Assembly (NCBI GenBank): GCA_034359265.1
Contig: CP136895.1
Location: forward strand, 48,502,001-48,566,000
Direction: 5' to 3'
Length of the DNA stretch: 64,000 nt
DNA from: Canna indica
Lineage: Eukaryota > Streptophyta > Magnoliopsida > Zingiberales > Cannaceae
The notes beneath the pieces are model-generated. The model had not been told where the DNA came from. It searched no databases and worked only from the letters and a program-made list of their open reading frames with translations. This document shows, piece by piece, positions 21,949 through 31,690 of the stretch. Position numbers and translations under genes: made by a program. Numbering within the stretch: the first letter of the stretch is position 1; each line of letters begins with the position of its first letter.

Positions 21949-23129
21949 CGCGTCAGCGGCCGCTTCTCCATCCCTCTCCTTCCGCCGCTCCTCTTCTCCG
22001 CTGTCGCTGCCGTAAACCTGAGGAAGAAACAACTTTCTTTTGTTTCTAAAAGATGAAACATGGTCTAGCTAATGCTGCATATAACTTGCTTTATGTGTGA
22101 CAGAGGCTGGTCATTAGAACTTTAGTCGAATTCATTCTCAGAAACTCAGCATGCTAAACATAGCATGTTGAGAATTTAGTCTCATAATCATCATTTACCG
22201 AGAATGAGATTTCTTGTTTTCTACCAGAACAACTGAACAAATAAAATGATGACTTCTTATTCTTGGGAACCTTTCTTTTAAGTTTTGGTATATACTTGAC
22301 TCTAATTTTCACATTGCGCCCCAACACATGCTGAAGTGCATAAACAATTAGATACTGTGACTTTGCTGCCTTGGATACATGGTCAAGATGATAGAATTCT
22401 ACTTCAGCCACTGCAACACCTGATATATCAAAGAAAATACCTTAGTGTAATCAAAGAAATAGGAAACAAAGCTCAAATGAATAGAACCCTTCTTGGTGTA
22501 ATCAATTCCTTAATGGACTAGCAAGTGTGTTAATATGTCATGATGGGATGCATACAGTGTAATAGTGCAAGAAATTGTACTATACCTTCTTGAACATAAA
22601 TAGCTGACAAAAAACCCTCTTGTTGAAGAAATTATTTGAAAGAATTGGAGTGGCATCTTTGCGTGACTTCTTTCCATATTCTTTCCAATTTTTTCCTGTT
22701 GCAGTTAGTATACTTGTTTTGATTACATAGTTGAGCATTTATAGTTAAATAGTGCTGGAAGCATAGTTGAGCATTAGATAATTTAGTTACAAACTTGGTA
22801 TTCCTCATTTCATTGCTTCATTGTTTCTTTTATTTTTACATGAAGGTAAAAAGGATGAAGTGCAAGGATCAGCTTCTTGGAAAAAATTATCTTATATGTA
22901 TTTTTGAAACTTTGAAATTTTGAAACAATGTAAATATTGGACTAGCACAATGTATTTCAAAATTACTTGTATACAATGGTTTCTTTAAGTTTATGTGTGT
23001 GGATTTCAATGGTTTATGTATGATTTCAAAAATTATTTTTAAGATTTCGTGTGAATTATCAAATTATCTTATATGTGATTCGTGATTTGAGGATTGATTC
23101 AAGTACACAATAATGAGCAATTGGTAAAT

Positions 23130-23526
23130 TCTATTGGTAATTCCAACGGATATACCAACAAAAATTATTTGTTGGTAATACCAACGCTAGCGGACATTGT
23201 TGGTATTATCGACAGATATGTGTCCGTTGGTATTACCGACAAATATGTATCCGTTGGTATTACCGACAGATATTTATCCGTTGGTATTACTGACAGATAT
23301 GTTTTTGTTGGTAATACTGATAGATATTTATCCGTTGGTAATACCAACAAAAGAAAATATCTGTTTGTATTACCGACAGATTAATTAAAATCCGTCGGTA
23401 TTATCGAGGAGCCTTTTACCGACGGATTTTACCGACAGATACTCCATCGGTAACAATATTATCGACGGATTTTCGGGTATTACCGACGGATTTGGTCCGT
23501 TGGTGATACCCTATTTTCTTGTACTG
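23130..23526 (-). repeat. CACTA-2 right terminal and subterminal repeats
   Basis: About nine tandem copies of a 27-bp unit (TTGGTATTACCGACAGATAT then TTATCCG) run from about 23160 to 23400. They are followed by inverted ACCGACGGAT words and the terminal repeat ending TTTTCTTGTACTG. Because 27 is divisible by three, both strands give repetitive open frames. These are by-products, not proteins. The left end lacks this high-copy array. Confidence 0.85.
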
Positions 23527-23529
23527 ATA

Positions 23530-24609
23530 TAACATAAACTAAACATTCAATACTAAAACAAAACACTACAGCCATATAGCAATATTAATGAACATACATT
23601 GTTCACAGTTCATGATTTCATTCCACCAAAGTTACATATAAATTGAACATAAACTAAACATAAATTTCAATCTTGCAAGAATAATACCTCTAAATTTGTT
23701 AGAAGTTGGTGTTAGCCTCAAATAAAACAATTTTAAAATCCTGCATGTTATAAAGCAAATGGTCATTGAATTAGAAATTTCATATTAGAATTTTGCACTT
23801 GAACCCTAAAATGGCTACTTGAACCCTGCAGCTAGGTTGGTCATCTCTTATTGGCCTTGGATTTTTGTTTGTACTTGAAAATTAAAGAGCTAGAATGGGA
23901 AGCATCAATACGTGAATGACAATTCATATAGCTACAGTAGATAGATAGATGCAAGTCTAGCTTTAATTTTCAACCTTATTATTGTCCAGTACTAGCAAAT
24001 ATATAATCTCCAAATTAAAACAAGACAAGAATTATAGAGGACATCTAGAGATGGAAAGCATATATACCTACTATACACCAGTCACTATGTTCATTAGGAC
24101 TTAAGTGCTTTGAAATAAGAAGATGATTAATGGAAGCAACATTAATAGATGTTTCTCTCCATCTTTTGTTGCAGTAAATGTAACACATGGAGGCAAACCT
24201 ACCTTTGATGAATCAGCCACACAAATTCTTGTTATGAAGAAACCATGAATATGATGCAGGCAGGAGCTTGTTGGAAATTAAATACAATCATCATCTAACA
24301 GAACTTGGAAATTCTTGTTAGAAAAAAATGATTTTTTTTTAATATTAGCCTTTGAAGTTCAAACAGAACTTAGATACGAGCAATAACTTTTAGTTTGCAA
24401 GGATTTTTGCCAAAGAAGGCAGTCAAAAGAACAACAGTTAGAGCAAATGAATTTGATGCTTGCAATGATAATTAACTTAGAAATGAATTACTTAAATGAA
24501 CATATAGATCAAAATCAGTAGTTTTAATCTTTTATCTCGTTGTTTTTGTTGCTAATCAACAAATATATATATAAGAAATAAAAATTCTATGTTTTGTGAT
24601 GAAGAAGCC
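23530..24609. other. Non-coding AT-rich stretch
   Basis: No gene, RNA or complete repeat recognised. The first ~130 bp echoes the short repeats left of CACTA-2. The rest is unique-looking AT-rich DNA. Confidence 0.5.
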
Positions 24610-25080
24610 TTAATAAAGATGTTTTGAGCTCAAAATCTTCCTCACATCATCCTTCAACTTTTCAGAAAGATTCGTCATATGGTCCAAAAGAGCTGGATTT
24701 TCTACAATCCTACAAGAGGTTCCCCTACCAAGAATATCTGTGAGCCTCTTGTATCTCTTATTAAGATCATTGAACTTATCCTCACATTGTTGTGGTGAAA
24801 CTTTACATCCCCTCTCTTGACCATCAACTCCATCCTCTGCCAAGCTTGGCTCATCGTCATCGCTCAATGAGATCTTACCATGTTCTCCCTTGTTGTAGTC
24901 CATAATGGAAACCCCTGCTTGATGATCAGTTTCCTGCAAGTGGTTGCATGACATGGGGAAGCCATCAGACATCGATGGCTGGATCATCGAGCCTTGGCGC
25001 ATGTGCATGTTTCCTTGCATACCTAGTGCGCCATAAGAAGCACCTGGCATCATGTTTCCCGCCGGTACGTTCCCCTCCAT
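24610..25080 (-). pseudogene. Trihelix-like (GT/MYB-SANT) transcription-factor pseudogene
   Basis: The protein starts MEGNVPAGNMMPGASYG, continues IQPSMSDGFPMS, MDYNKGEHGKISLSDDDEPS and LAEDGVDG, then jumps to VSPQQCEDKFNDLNKRYKRL, GRGTSCRIVENPALLD and DDVRKILSSKHL. Both halves match a plant nuclear family of trihelix-like DNA-binding proteins. In that family the PWQRVKW-type first half of the DNA-binding domain lies between DG and VSPQQ, and here that segment is missing in frame. The family's C-terminal part after SSKHL(F)YEEM is also gone, as a stop follows LY. No intron is visible. The 156-codon frame is fully open, so a truncated protein is possible, but the losses suggest a non-functional copy. 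Confidence 0.75.
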
Positions 25081-25600
25081 TTGACGCCCTTCAGTGGCAA
25101 TTTCTTCCTCGTTATACTTAGACCAACCAGCAATCCTGCCCGATACTTAGAACTCAATAGGAATCACATAAAGTTTCCGCCTTTTTTGCAGCACCTAATG
25201 GTTTCCTCAGACCAATCTAACCATCTCACCAAACAATCAAACTTAAAGTTCCAAATATCCCTCTTGGGAAGGAAGGATAAAATCCCTAGCTCACAGCAAA
25301 TCGCAGCAAAAATCACAACAAAATAACTATTTGCAAAATGAGGCAAGAAATCGATTAAGATGACCGCAACTGTAGCCCTCCTCAGTGAGAAGCAGATCAA
25401 ATGACGAAAAATCCCTCGGCCTATCCGCCGATCGATTAAGAAATCAGTAGTTCCATGAGTTCTTATGTTCAGTGATGAAGAAGTCACATCTTGATGACAA
25501 TTAAACATCACCTCATAATGCCTACATTACTTACCATGTCTTTTAGCACTCATTCTTCCTAAACTTTTAGCACTCATCTTGATGTTGTTACGAATGAAAT
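25081..25600. other. Flank upstream of the trihelix-like frame
   Basis: No separate gene seen. The sequence next to the start codon could be the original 5' leader of the transcription-factor gene on the minus strand, but no promoter element stands out. Confidence 0.4.
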
Positions 25601-25604
25601 GATT

Positions 25605-25836
25605 GGCAGGTGCCGCTGAATGAGCATCTTGATGTTGTTACCATGGCATCTTGGCATTCATTGGCAATGAAATGATTGGCAGGTGCATTTTAAGATGCTC
25701 ATTCAGCGGCACCTGCCAATGAACCAGTTTTTTACCATGCCTACATTCATTGGCAGGTGCCGCTTAATGAGCATCGAACCAGTTTTTTACCATGCCTACA
25801 TTCATTGGCAGGTGCCGCTTAATGAGCATCGGAGCT
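25605..25836. repeat. Inverted and direct repeats around GGCAGGTGCCGCTxAATGAGC
   Basis: GGCAGGTGCCGCTGAATGAG near 25607 is followed by its reverse complement near 25692-25718, giving a long stem. It then recurs in direct orientation near 25752 and 25807. A 55-bp unit starting GAACCAGTTTTTTACCATGC is repeated in tandem from 25721 and 25776. After the last copy an open frame GAPVFMPMDDTPSQMNYDA looks protein-like, but I cannot name it. Confidence 0.75.
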
Positions 25837-26320
25837 CCAGTATTCATGCCAATGGACGATACACCAAGTCAAATGAATTATGATGCCAACTCATCATATG
25901 ACAAGGCTACACCAAATCCCTATCTTATACTAGTTCTACAGAGTGCACAGACAACCTGAAGAACTCATTTCCAGTCTGCAAGATAATAGTACACAAGATT
26001 CCATGTATCTTTATGGCATGTATATTACATATCATGAAAAGATCAAATTGAGTCAAATCATTGATTTTAATGAACTATGTATGTTTAGATTTTTCTTTAA
26101 CCTAATCAGGATGTTGTTGCTGTTGTAAATTGCAAAAGGACTCCATTGATTTGCAATGGAGTAATTTAAGTTTAGCTAACACTCCATTGTTGCTGTTGTA
26201 CATTGCAAAAGGAACAGCAGCAGCAGGTCTCATTCCCAATTAATGGAGCAAAATTTGCAATAATGGAACATAGCATCAACGGAAACAATACAATGCATTA
26301 TATATTGGACGGAAAAATGA
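25837..26320. other. Possible coding scrap and short repeats
   Basis: About 25840-25930 could encode PMDDTPSQMNYDANSSYDKA, unrecognised. Near 26110-26215 the phrase GTTGCTGTTGTAxATTGCAA occurs twice and surrounds a TCCATTGATTTGCAATGGA near-palindrome. No further support for a gene. Confidence 0.35.
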
Positions 26321-26321
26321 A

Positions 26322-26348
26322 GAAACCCTAGCCGCCGGCTAGGGTTTC
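26322..26348. repeat. 13-bp-arm palindrome with AAACCCTAG
   Basis: GAAACCCTAGCCG is followed by one C and its exact reverse complement. AAACCCTA is also the unit of plant telobox promoter motifs and telomeres, but here there is a single inverted pair, not an array. A GA microsatellite lies 85 bp downstream. Confidence 0.85.
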
Positions 26349-26429
26349 GGACGGCGAATACCTGCGGCGACGGACGACGCAGGCGATGAGCGGCAACGGA
26401 TGACAGAGAGATCATAGGGACGGTTTGTA

Positions 26430-26432
<3 letters not shown>

Positions 26433-26466
<34 letters not shown>
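26433..26466. repeat. (GA)n microsatellite
   Basis: An uninterrupted GA run of about 34 bases. The Leu/Ser-rich minus-strand frame across it is an artefact of the repeat. Confidence 0.95.
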
Positions 26467-26468
<2 letters not shown>

Positions 26469-26559
26469 GCAGGCGGGCGACGGTCGGCTATCGCGGTGAG
26501 AGCTAGGGCGTGCGAGTTTGTGATCGAGTGGGGAAGAAAAAAAATTGGGTCGGGGTTTA

Positions 26560-26775
26560 GTATGGGAATCGATTCTGCGACGGTGAAATGCAGTCGCAAA
26601 ATGCGGTCGCCAAGCGTTGCTGAACCATCACGCAGATGATTATTTGCGACTGTGGTCGCACAGGCGTCACATAGGTGGAAATTATGCGACGGATTTCAGT
26701 AGCGATTGCAGAGCCATCGCATCTGCGACCGCAAACCTTGCCGTCACAAATGACCTGAATTTTAGTATTGTGTAC
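26560..26775. repeat. GCGAC/GTCGC-rich segment, possible end of an unidentified DNA transposon
   Basis: Words such as TGCGACGG, CAGTCGCAAA, GCGGTCGCC, GCGACCGCAAA recur in both orientations over 200 bp, as in subterminal regions of CACTA-like or Mutator-like elements. The segment ends near ATTTTAGTATTGTG, which read in reverse is CACAATACTAAAAT and vaguely resembles a CACTA end. No partner terminus was found. Confidence 0.35.
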
Positions 26776-26870
26776 AATGTATTTCTAGTTTGTTTACTTT
26801 CATGCATTATGTTTTTAGTTTATTGACTATGCTTAAAAATATGCAATAATTATTTTTAAATTATCGTAGA

Positions 26871-28100
26871 ATGAGTCACCAACCTCCACATACATCTTAT
26901 AGCAATAATTACTCATGTTGGATATATTGGATAAGTTGGATGAATTAGAAAACCCAACCCCAATAAGTGCAGTGCGTACTTCAATTTTGAGAGGTGCAGA
27001 CTATCTGCAAGAGTTAATAAATAGTCCTGTACGATGCTACGAGAACTTGCATATGGAGTCAAGTCTATTCCTTGGATTATGCACCGATCTTAGGAGACTT
27101 GGCTTAGAAGACCAGAATATATATATATATGGAGGAAATGGTTGCAATGTTCTTATATACACTTTGTCGTAATGAATGAGTTCGAGTGGTTGTGGAGCGC
27201 TATCAACACTCTACTCAAACATGCCACAAATGGTTCAAGTTGACACTTGTAGAAGTTCCTAGGTTGGGGACATAAATTATAAAACCCCGAGTACCCTGGA
27301 CCGTTCAACCTGAAATTGAAGGGCATCCTAGGTGGTTCTCTTATTTTAAGGTAAAATCCTTTCATAGTCCTTATGTATAATTGCATAGGGATTGTCTAAC
27401 ATTTCAACAATCCTTTTTTAGAATTGCATAGGGGCAATAGACGGGACACATGTCTCGACATTAGTTCTCGTAAATAAAACATCTTTATATCGGGGCTGTA
27501 AGGGAACCATTGCACAAAATGTAATGACAGCATGCGCTCACAACATGCTATTCACCTACGTAAAGACTAGTTGGGAGAAAAGCGCAAATGACGCGCGTAT
27601 TTTCAGCCACACTATTTATTCTCCCAACTCAGACTTTCCAATGCCAATAAAAGGTCAATTTAACTCAACGTAATCACTTCCTTAGCGTTGATGAGGTTTT
27701 AATAGAATTGTTTCTTTTAGATTGGTAGATGAATTCTATGTGGTTGATGCAGGATATCCGAATGTATTTGGATTTTTGGCACCTCATCGTGGCGAAAGGT
27801 ACCATAGATCAGATTATCGTAGGCGAGGCCCCTCAACAAAAAGAGAATTATTAAACCAACGACATTCATCTGTTCGTAACATCATTGAACGATGCTTTGG
27901 ACTATTAAAAGCAAGTTTTTCGATCTTAAAGATGATGTTGAATTACATGCTATTAAGATAAAACAATATCGTATTGGCCTGTTGTACAATTCATAACTTC
28001 ATTATTAAATATCATAATTCAGATGAATTAATCGATATTTGAAACGATGAAGAAGTTATTATTGATGATGAAGATCAATCTTCACCCCAAATTGAATAGG
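26871..28100 (+). pseudogene. PIF/Harbinger transposase (DDE_4 type), broken
   Basis: The catalytic region is clear: NCIGAIDGTHVSTLV (first Asp in AIDGTH), YRGCKGTIAQNVMTAC, MLFTYV, ANDARIFSH (second conserved Asp), then after a stop YVVDAGYPNVFGFLAPHRGE, RYHRSDY and LLNQRHSSVRNIIERCFGLL (the Glu region), and finally ACCTIHNFI. The N-terminal part (about 26915-27410) has ERYQHSTQT and KWFKLTL matching the helix-turn-helix segment. The enzyme cuts and pastes its element with TTA/TAA targets. Stops and frame changes (near 27165, 27670, 27960) show it is dead. The element's 3' end lies beyond RT-A, at 35758-36799. Confidence 0.85.
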
Positions 28101-29340
28101 TGAATCTTCTTAAACTCAAAATGTTATGCATGACATTGGGAGGGGATTGCAAATCAGCTTTGGGCACATCAACATTGATTGCCCTTCCATATTTGAATTA
28201 GGCTTAAACATGTAATAGAATTCTATGCTTTGGATTTTGAATTAGATTTAATTTTGATAGTGTATGGTACCAACAATATACTAATTTTGGTTTTATTAAA
28301 TAGTATGACAACTTCTTCATCCCGAATAAGTGAAAATACAACGTATTTGAGAAATCAAAACAAAGACTATTTTTGTAGTTTGCGAGCCACAATAAAGATA
28401 AGTGAAAGTGGGAAAAACCCCGGCCAATTATATGCGCTTGCACAAATAGTCCCAAAGGTTGTCAATTCTTCCGATAGATCACTCTCATTGTAACGACAAT
28501 ACGCGATGGGGAAGAAGAAGTGAACCAAAAAAGTAGGGACCTCGATCCCTTCACTAGAGGCCAAAATGGACAAGCTCCTTGACATGGGTTGTAAGGGGTT
28601 GATAGTACTTGTTTTCATTGCCCTTGTTTTTTTTTGTTTAAATAGGTTAGATAACTTGAATGATGTAAATCGAAATATGTGTTTGACTACTAATGTAATG
28701 GGATGCCTTTATAATTTTATATTGGCGGGGAATTGGAGGCGGTAACCAATCAATGGTTATGTATACTTTCCTCCTAAAGTTATAAAGTAATGTTGTTCAT
28801 TATCATGTATGAATTTATGGTTATGCTTTAATGAATTGTGACTATGCTTATGTGGTTATGCTTATATTTAATGCGTGGTTGTGCTTATAAATATTTTAAT
28901 GCGTGGTTGTGCTTATATTTTTCAATGCATGGTTGTGCTTATATTTTTCCTTGCGTGGTTGTGCTTATATGAATGCGTGGTTGTGTTTGAGATAATAAAC
29001 AAATGATTTTATCAGTGGACTATGAATTGGAGGCGATCACCAACTAATGGTGATACACATTTTCTTCATTGTCCTACATCCACACTAATTGCTGCTGTAA
29101 CTACTGCTTATGTACAAGCTATTGGTGTAATTGTTGTTGTAACTAGGCGATCACCAACTATGAATTGCTGGTGGTGTAACTGCTGCTGTAACAAGTTGTT
29201 CCTTTTGTTATTCCTACTGTAAATTTGATAATGCCACATTTGTAGCTGCTGCTTCTATACAAGTTGTTGCTTTTGTTATTCCTACTATAATTTTGATAAT
29301 GTAGCATCTGTAACTACTATTTCTTTGATAACTTTGAATT
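28101..29340. other. Harbinger interior without a recognisable second gene
   Basis: PIF/Harbinger elements usually carry a MYB/SANT-like second protein. The open stretches at 28300-28640 are broken and I cannot match them to it. The phrase GAATTGGAGGCGxTxACCAA occurs at 28731 and 29023, indicating an internal duplication. The right end is where RT-A inserted. Confidence 0.4.
28825..28990. repeat. Minisatellite TGCGTGGTTGTGCTTATATT
   Basis: About five or six imperfect direct copies of a ~28-bp unit built around GCGTGGTTGTGCTTATA. No function inferred. Confidence 0.85.
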
Positions 29341-29345
29341 GTTGT

Positions 29346-29906
29346 TGTAAGACCTATAAAATTTCTTAATATAAAAATCTATTTTTGGTGCAGCGCACCG
29401 GATCAGGAGTTAGTCGAGTCGAGCCGTGGAGTCGCCTCACGTAGAAGGTATAACTCGGCTTATGAAGTTTAAATTGGTTAGATGGATATTTCCTTATTCA
29501 GCATTAGATGTCCTTTTTGAGTCGAGTTCAAATCGTGTATGCGGATCGAATCAGGGCCCGAATTGGATTCGGATCGAGTCGAGTAGAGGCCAAATCAGTT
29601 AGAGGGGCATTTATGTCATTGGTGGATGAGGGGATAAAACCCCTCATCATGAGCCGTGCGGCTCATTCTTGAGCCGCACACCGCCCGAGCAAGAGAGGGA
29701 GGAGGGGAGATCTTGGGTCGGCGCCGAAAATCGTGTCGTCGTTGGAAGGATCGAGGTCGTCAACGTCCACCCTTTCTTCTTCCTTGATCAAGGTGAGTGG
29801 TTACTTTCCGTTGATTTGGGGGAGGCGGGTAGCCGAACCCCTAGGACTGCTAGGTGTCGAGTTTCTCGCGAGTTTTTCATCGATCCATGGTACCTTGACC
29901 TTCTTA
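29346..29906 (+). repeat. RT-A 5' LTR, truncated
   Basis: It starts TGTAAGACC and follows the 3' LTR closely (33304-33810), including TTTTTGGTGCAGCGCACCGG and GGTACCTTGACCTTCTTA. It then switches abruptly to protease-coding sequence near 29907. About 1.9 kb of LTR is missing. A short insertion relative to the 3' LTR is seen near 29600-29670. Confidence 0.9.
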
Positions 29907-29910
29907 TAAG

Positions 29911-30295
29911 ATCCCGGTGCCCCGCACTCATTTGTATCGGCCAAATTTGCTGCCAGATTGCCTATGGCACCTCCCTTTCTTGTTGTGCCATATGTGGTGT
30001 CAACGCCTACGGGTGACTCATTAATAGCAAAAATCAATCTTCCGTGACTGCGAAGTGCTAGTTGGTGGTCTTGGATTGAAGGTAGAATTGACACTTCTGC
30101 CTATGCTTGAAATTGACGTCACCCTCGTCAAGAATTGGCTGGCAGAGCACTTCGTGTCAGTTAATTGTAGGACTAAGATTGTCACGTTCAGTAAGCCCGG
30201 GTTGCCACAATTCACCTTCCGTGGGGAAGGAAAGGCTGAGCCCATGGGTGTCATTTCAGCCCTTAAGGCTCATAAATTGTTGTTAAGCAGCTGCT
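29911..30295 (+). pseudogene. RT-A retropepsin-like protease (5'-truncated)
   Basis: It would process the Gag-Pol polyprotein. The active-site region reads DPGAPHSFVS where the classical motif is D-S/T-G, then KFAARLPMAPP, STPTG, LLPMLEIDVTL and ADHF-like residues. The start of the domain is cut by the LTR junction. At least one frame change (around 30020-30055) is visible in comparison with RT-B. RT-B carries the same DPG, so the change may be typical of this family. Confidence 0.75.
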
Positions 30296-30359
30296 AGTCC
30301 TTCTTGGCATTCATATCTATGACCGAGGAAAAGGAGGGAATGGCTCAGGAGGATAGTAG

Positions 30360-31255
30360 AACTCCAGTGATATGTAATTTCCCCGATGTCTTCCCAGAAG
30401 AATTGCCTGGATTGCCGCTTGAGTGAGAAATCAAATTCTGTATTGAATTGCAGCCCGGGGCAGCACTGATGCCCATCCCACCTTATAGGATGGCGCCGAC
30501 TGAACTTCGTGAGTTAAAGGCGCAGTTGCAAGAATTGCTGGACTTGGGTTTCATTCGCCCAAGTGTGTCCCCATGGGGTGCTTCGGTCCTATTTGTGAAG
30601 AAAAAGGACGGGTCCATGCGCATGTGCATCGACTATAGGTAGGTCAACAAGGTGACAAGCAAGAATCGTTACCCGCTGCCTAGAATCGACGACTTATTCG
30701 ACCAGTTGCAGGGGCGCAGTGGTTTTCAAGGATTGATTTGAGTCTTGATAGCATCAGCTGAGAATCCGAGACCATGACGTACCCAAGACTGCCTTCAGGA
30801 CCCGCTACAGCCATTACGAGTTCCTGGTAATGTCATTTGGGTTGACGAATGCCCCTGCGGCCTTTATGGACCTCATGAACAGAGTGTTCAAAGAATATCT
30901 GGATAGATTTGTGATTGTCTTTATTGACGATATCCTCGTGTATTCCAAGAGCAAGGAGGAACACTCCGAGCATTTGGAAATGGTTCTGGGAACCCTCAGA
31001 AAACATCAATTGTACGCCAAATTCACCAAGTGTGAGTTTTGGGTAGAAAGTGTGGGATTCCTAGGGCATATAGTGTTCAAGGAAGGAATTAGTGTGGACC
31101 CTGCCAAGATAGAGGCAGTAAAGGACTGGAAGCAGCCGACCAGTGTGACCGAAGTCCGCAGTTTCTTGGGGTTAGTCGGGTATTACAGAAAGTTTGTAGA
31201 AAATTCTCAAAAATTATAGCTCCTCTAACTCGGTTAACCCAGAAGAAAGTCAAAT
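30360..31255 (+). pseudogene. RT-A reverse transcriptase
   Basis: It would copy element RNA into DNA. Visible motifs: [46 protein letters not shown], then [20 protein letters not shown] and the catalytic [10 protein letters not shown], followed by GFLGHIV and [14 protein letters not shown]. The catalytic YxDD-type box is intact as FIDD. A TAG replaces a Gln codon at 30641, one base is lost near 30712 and another frame change occurs near 31205, so no full enzyme can be made. Confidence 0.9.
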
Positions 31256-31690
31256 TTGAGTGGGACGAGAAGTGTGAGGAGAGCTTCTTGAAGCTCAAAG
31301 AATGCCTAACATTATCACCAATTTTGGTCGTACCTTTTGGCTCAGGAGGATTTGTGGTATACTGTGATGCCTCTCGGGTTAGCCTGGGCTGTGTCCTGAT
31401 GCAGTATGACAGGGTTATTGCCTATGTGTCTCGTCAGTTGAAAGTGCATGAAAAGAATTATCTAGCCCATGATTTGGAACTGGCGGCGGTAGTGGTTGCT
31501 CTAAAGTTATGGCATCACTACTTGTACGGCGAGGCTTGTGAGATTTATATCGACCACAAAAGCCTCCAGTACTTGCTAACCTAAAAGGATCTCAATTTAA
31601 GGCAAAGAAGATGGCTCGAACTCCTAAAAGATTATGATTGTATCATCTGATATCACCCCGGGAAGGCCAATGTGGTGGTAGACGCACATA
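31256..31690 (+). pseudogene. RT-A RNase H
   Basis: It would remove RNA from the RNA-DNA hybrid. The frame gives [20 protein letters not shown] (Asp), [20 protein letters not shown] (Glu), [13 protein letters not shown] (Asp). After a TAA at 31582 it continues [10 protein letters not shown] and the end motif as VVVDAHSRKS, where ADALSRK is usual. A second stop lies near 31650. Confidence 0.85.

Larger units (their letters stand above)
13415..23526 (+). mobile_element. CACTA-2: non-autonomous CACTA transposon carrying captured gene exons
   Basis: The left end reads CACTACAAGAAAATAGACTA. The right end, read on the minus strand, is CAGTACAAGAAAATAGGGTA, an inverted match with the first C-T changed to G. 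An ATA duplication lies on both sides (13412-13414 and 23527-23529). Both subterminal regions are rich in the words ACCGACGGAT and CCGTTGGTAAT. No transposase is encoded. Inside are four exon pieces of a TPR-protein gene in the right order and strand, plus a 3.4-kb solo LTR. Without that LTR the element would be about 6.7 kb. It matches what is called a Pack-CACTA. Confidence 0.85.

Noticed and set aside
23165..23384. Repetitive open frames on both strands (PTDKYLSV-type repeats)
   Set aside because: They arise from a 27-bp tandem array in the CACTA-2 subterminal region. The period is divisible by three, so all frames stay open. Not a protein.
26339..26599. Leu/Ser-rich minus-strand frame
   Set aside because: Produced by the GA microsatellite at 26433-26466.
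28230..28618. Candidate MYB/SANT-like second Harbinger gene
   Set aside because: Position would fit, but I see no convincing motif and there are stops. Left as unassigned.
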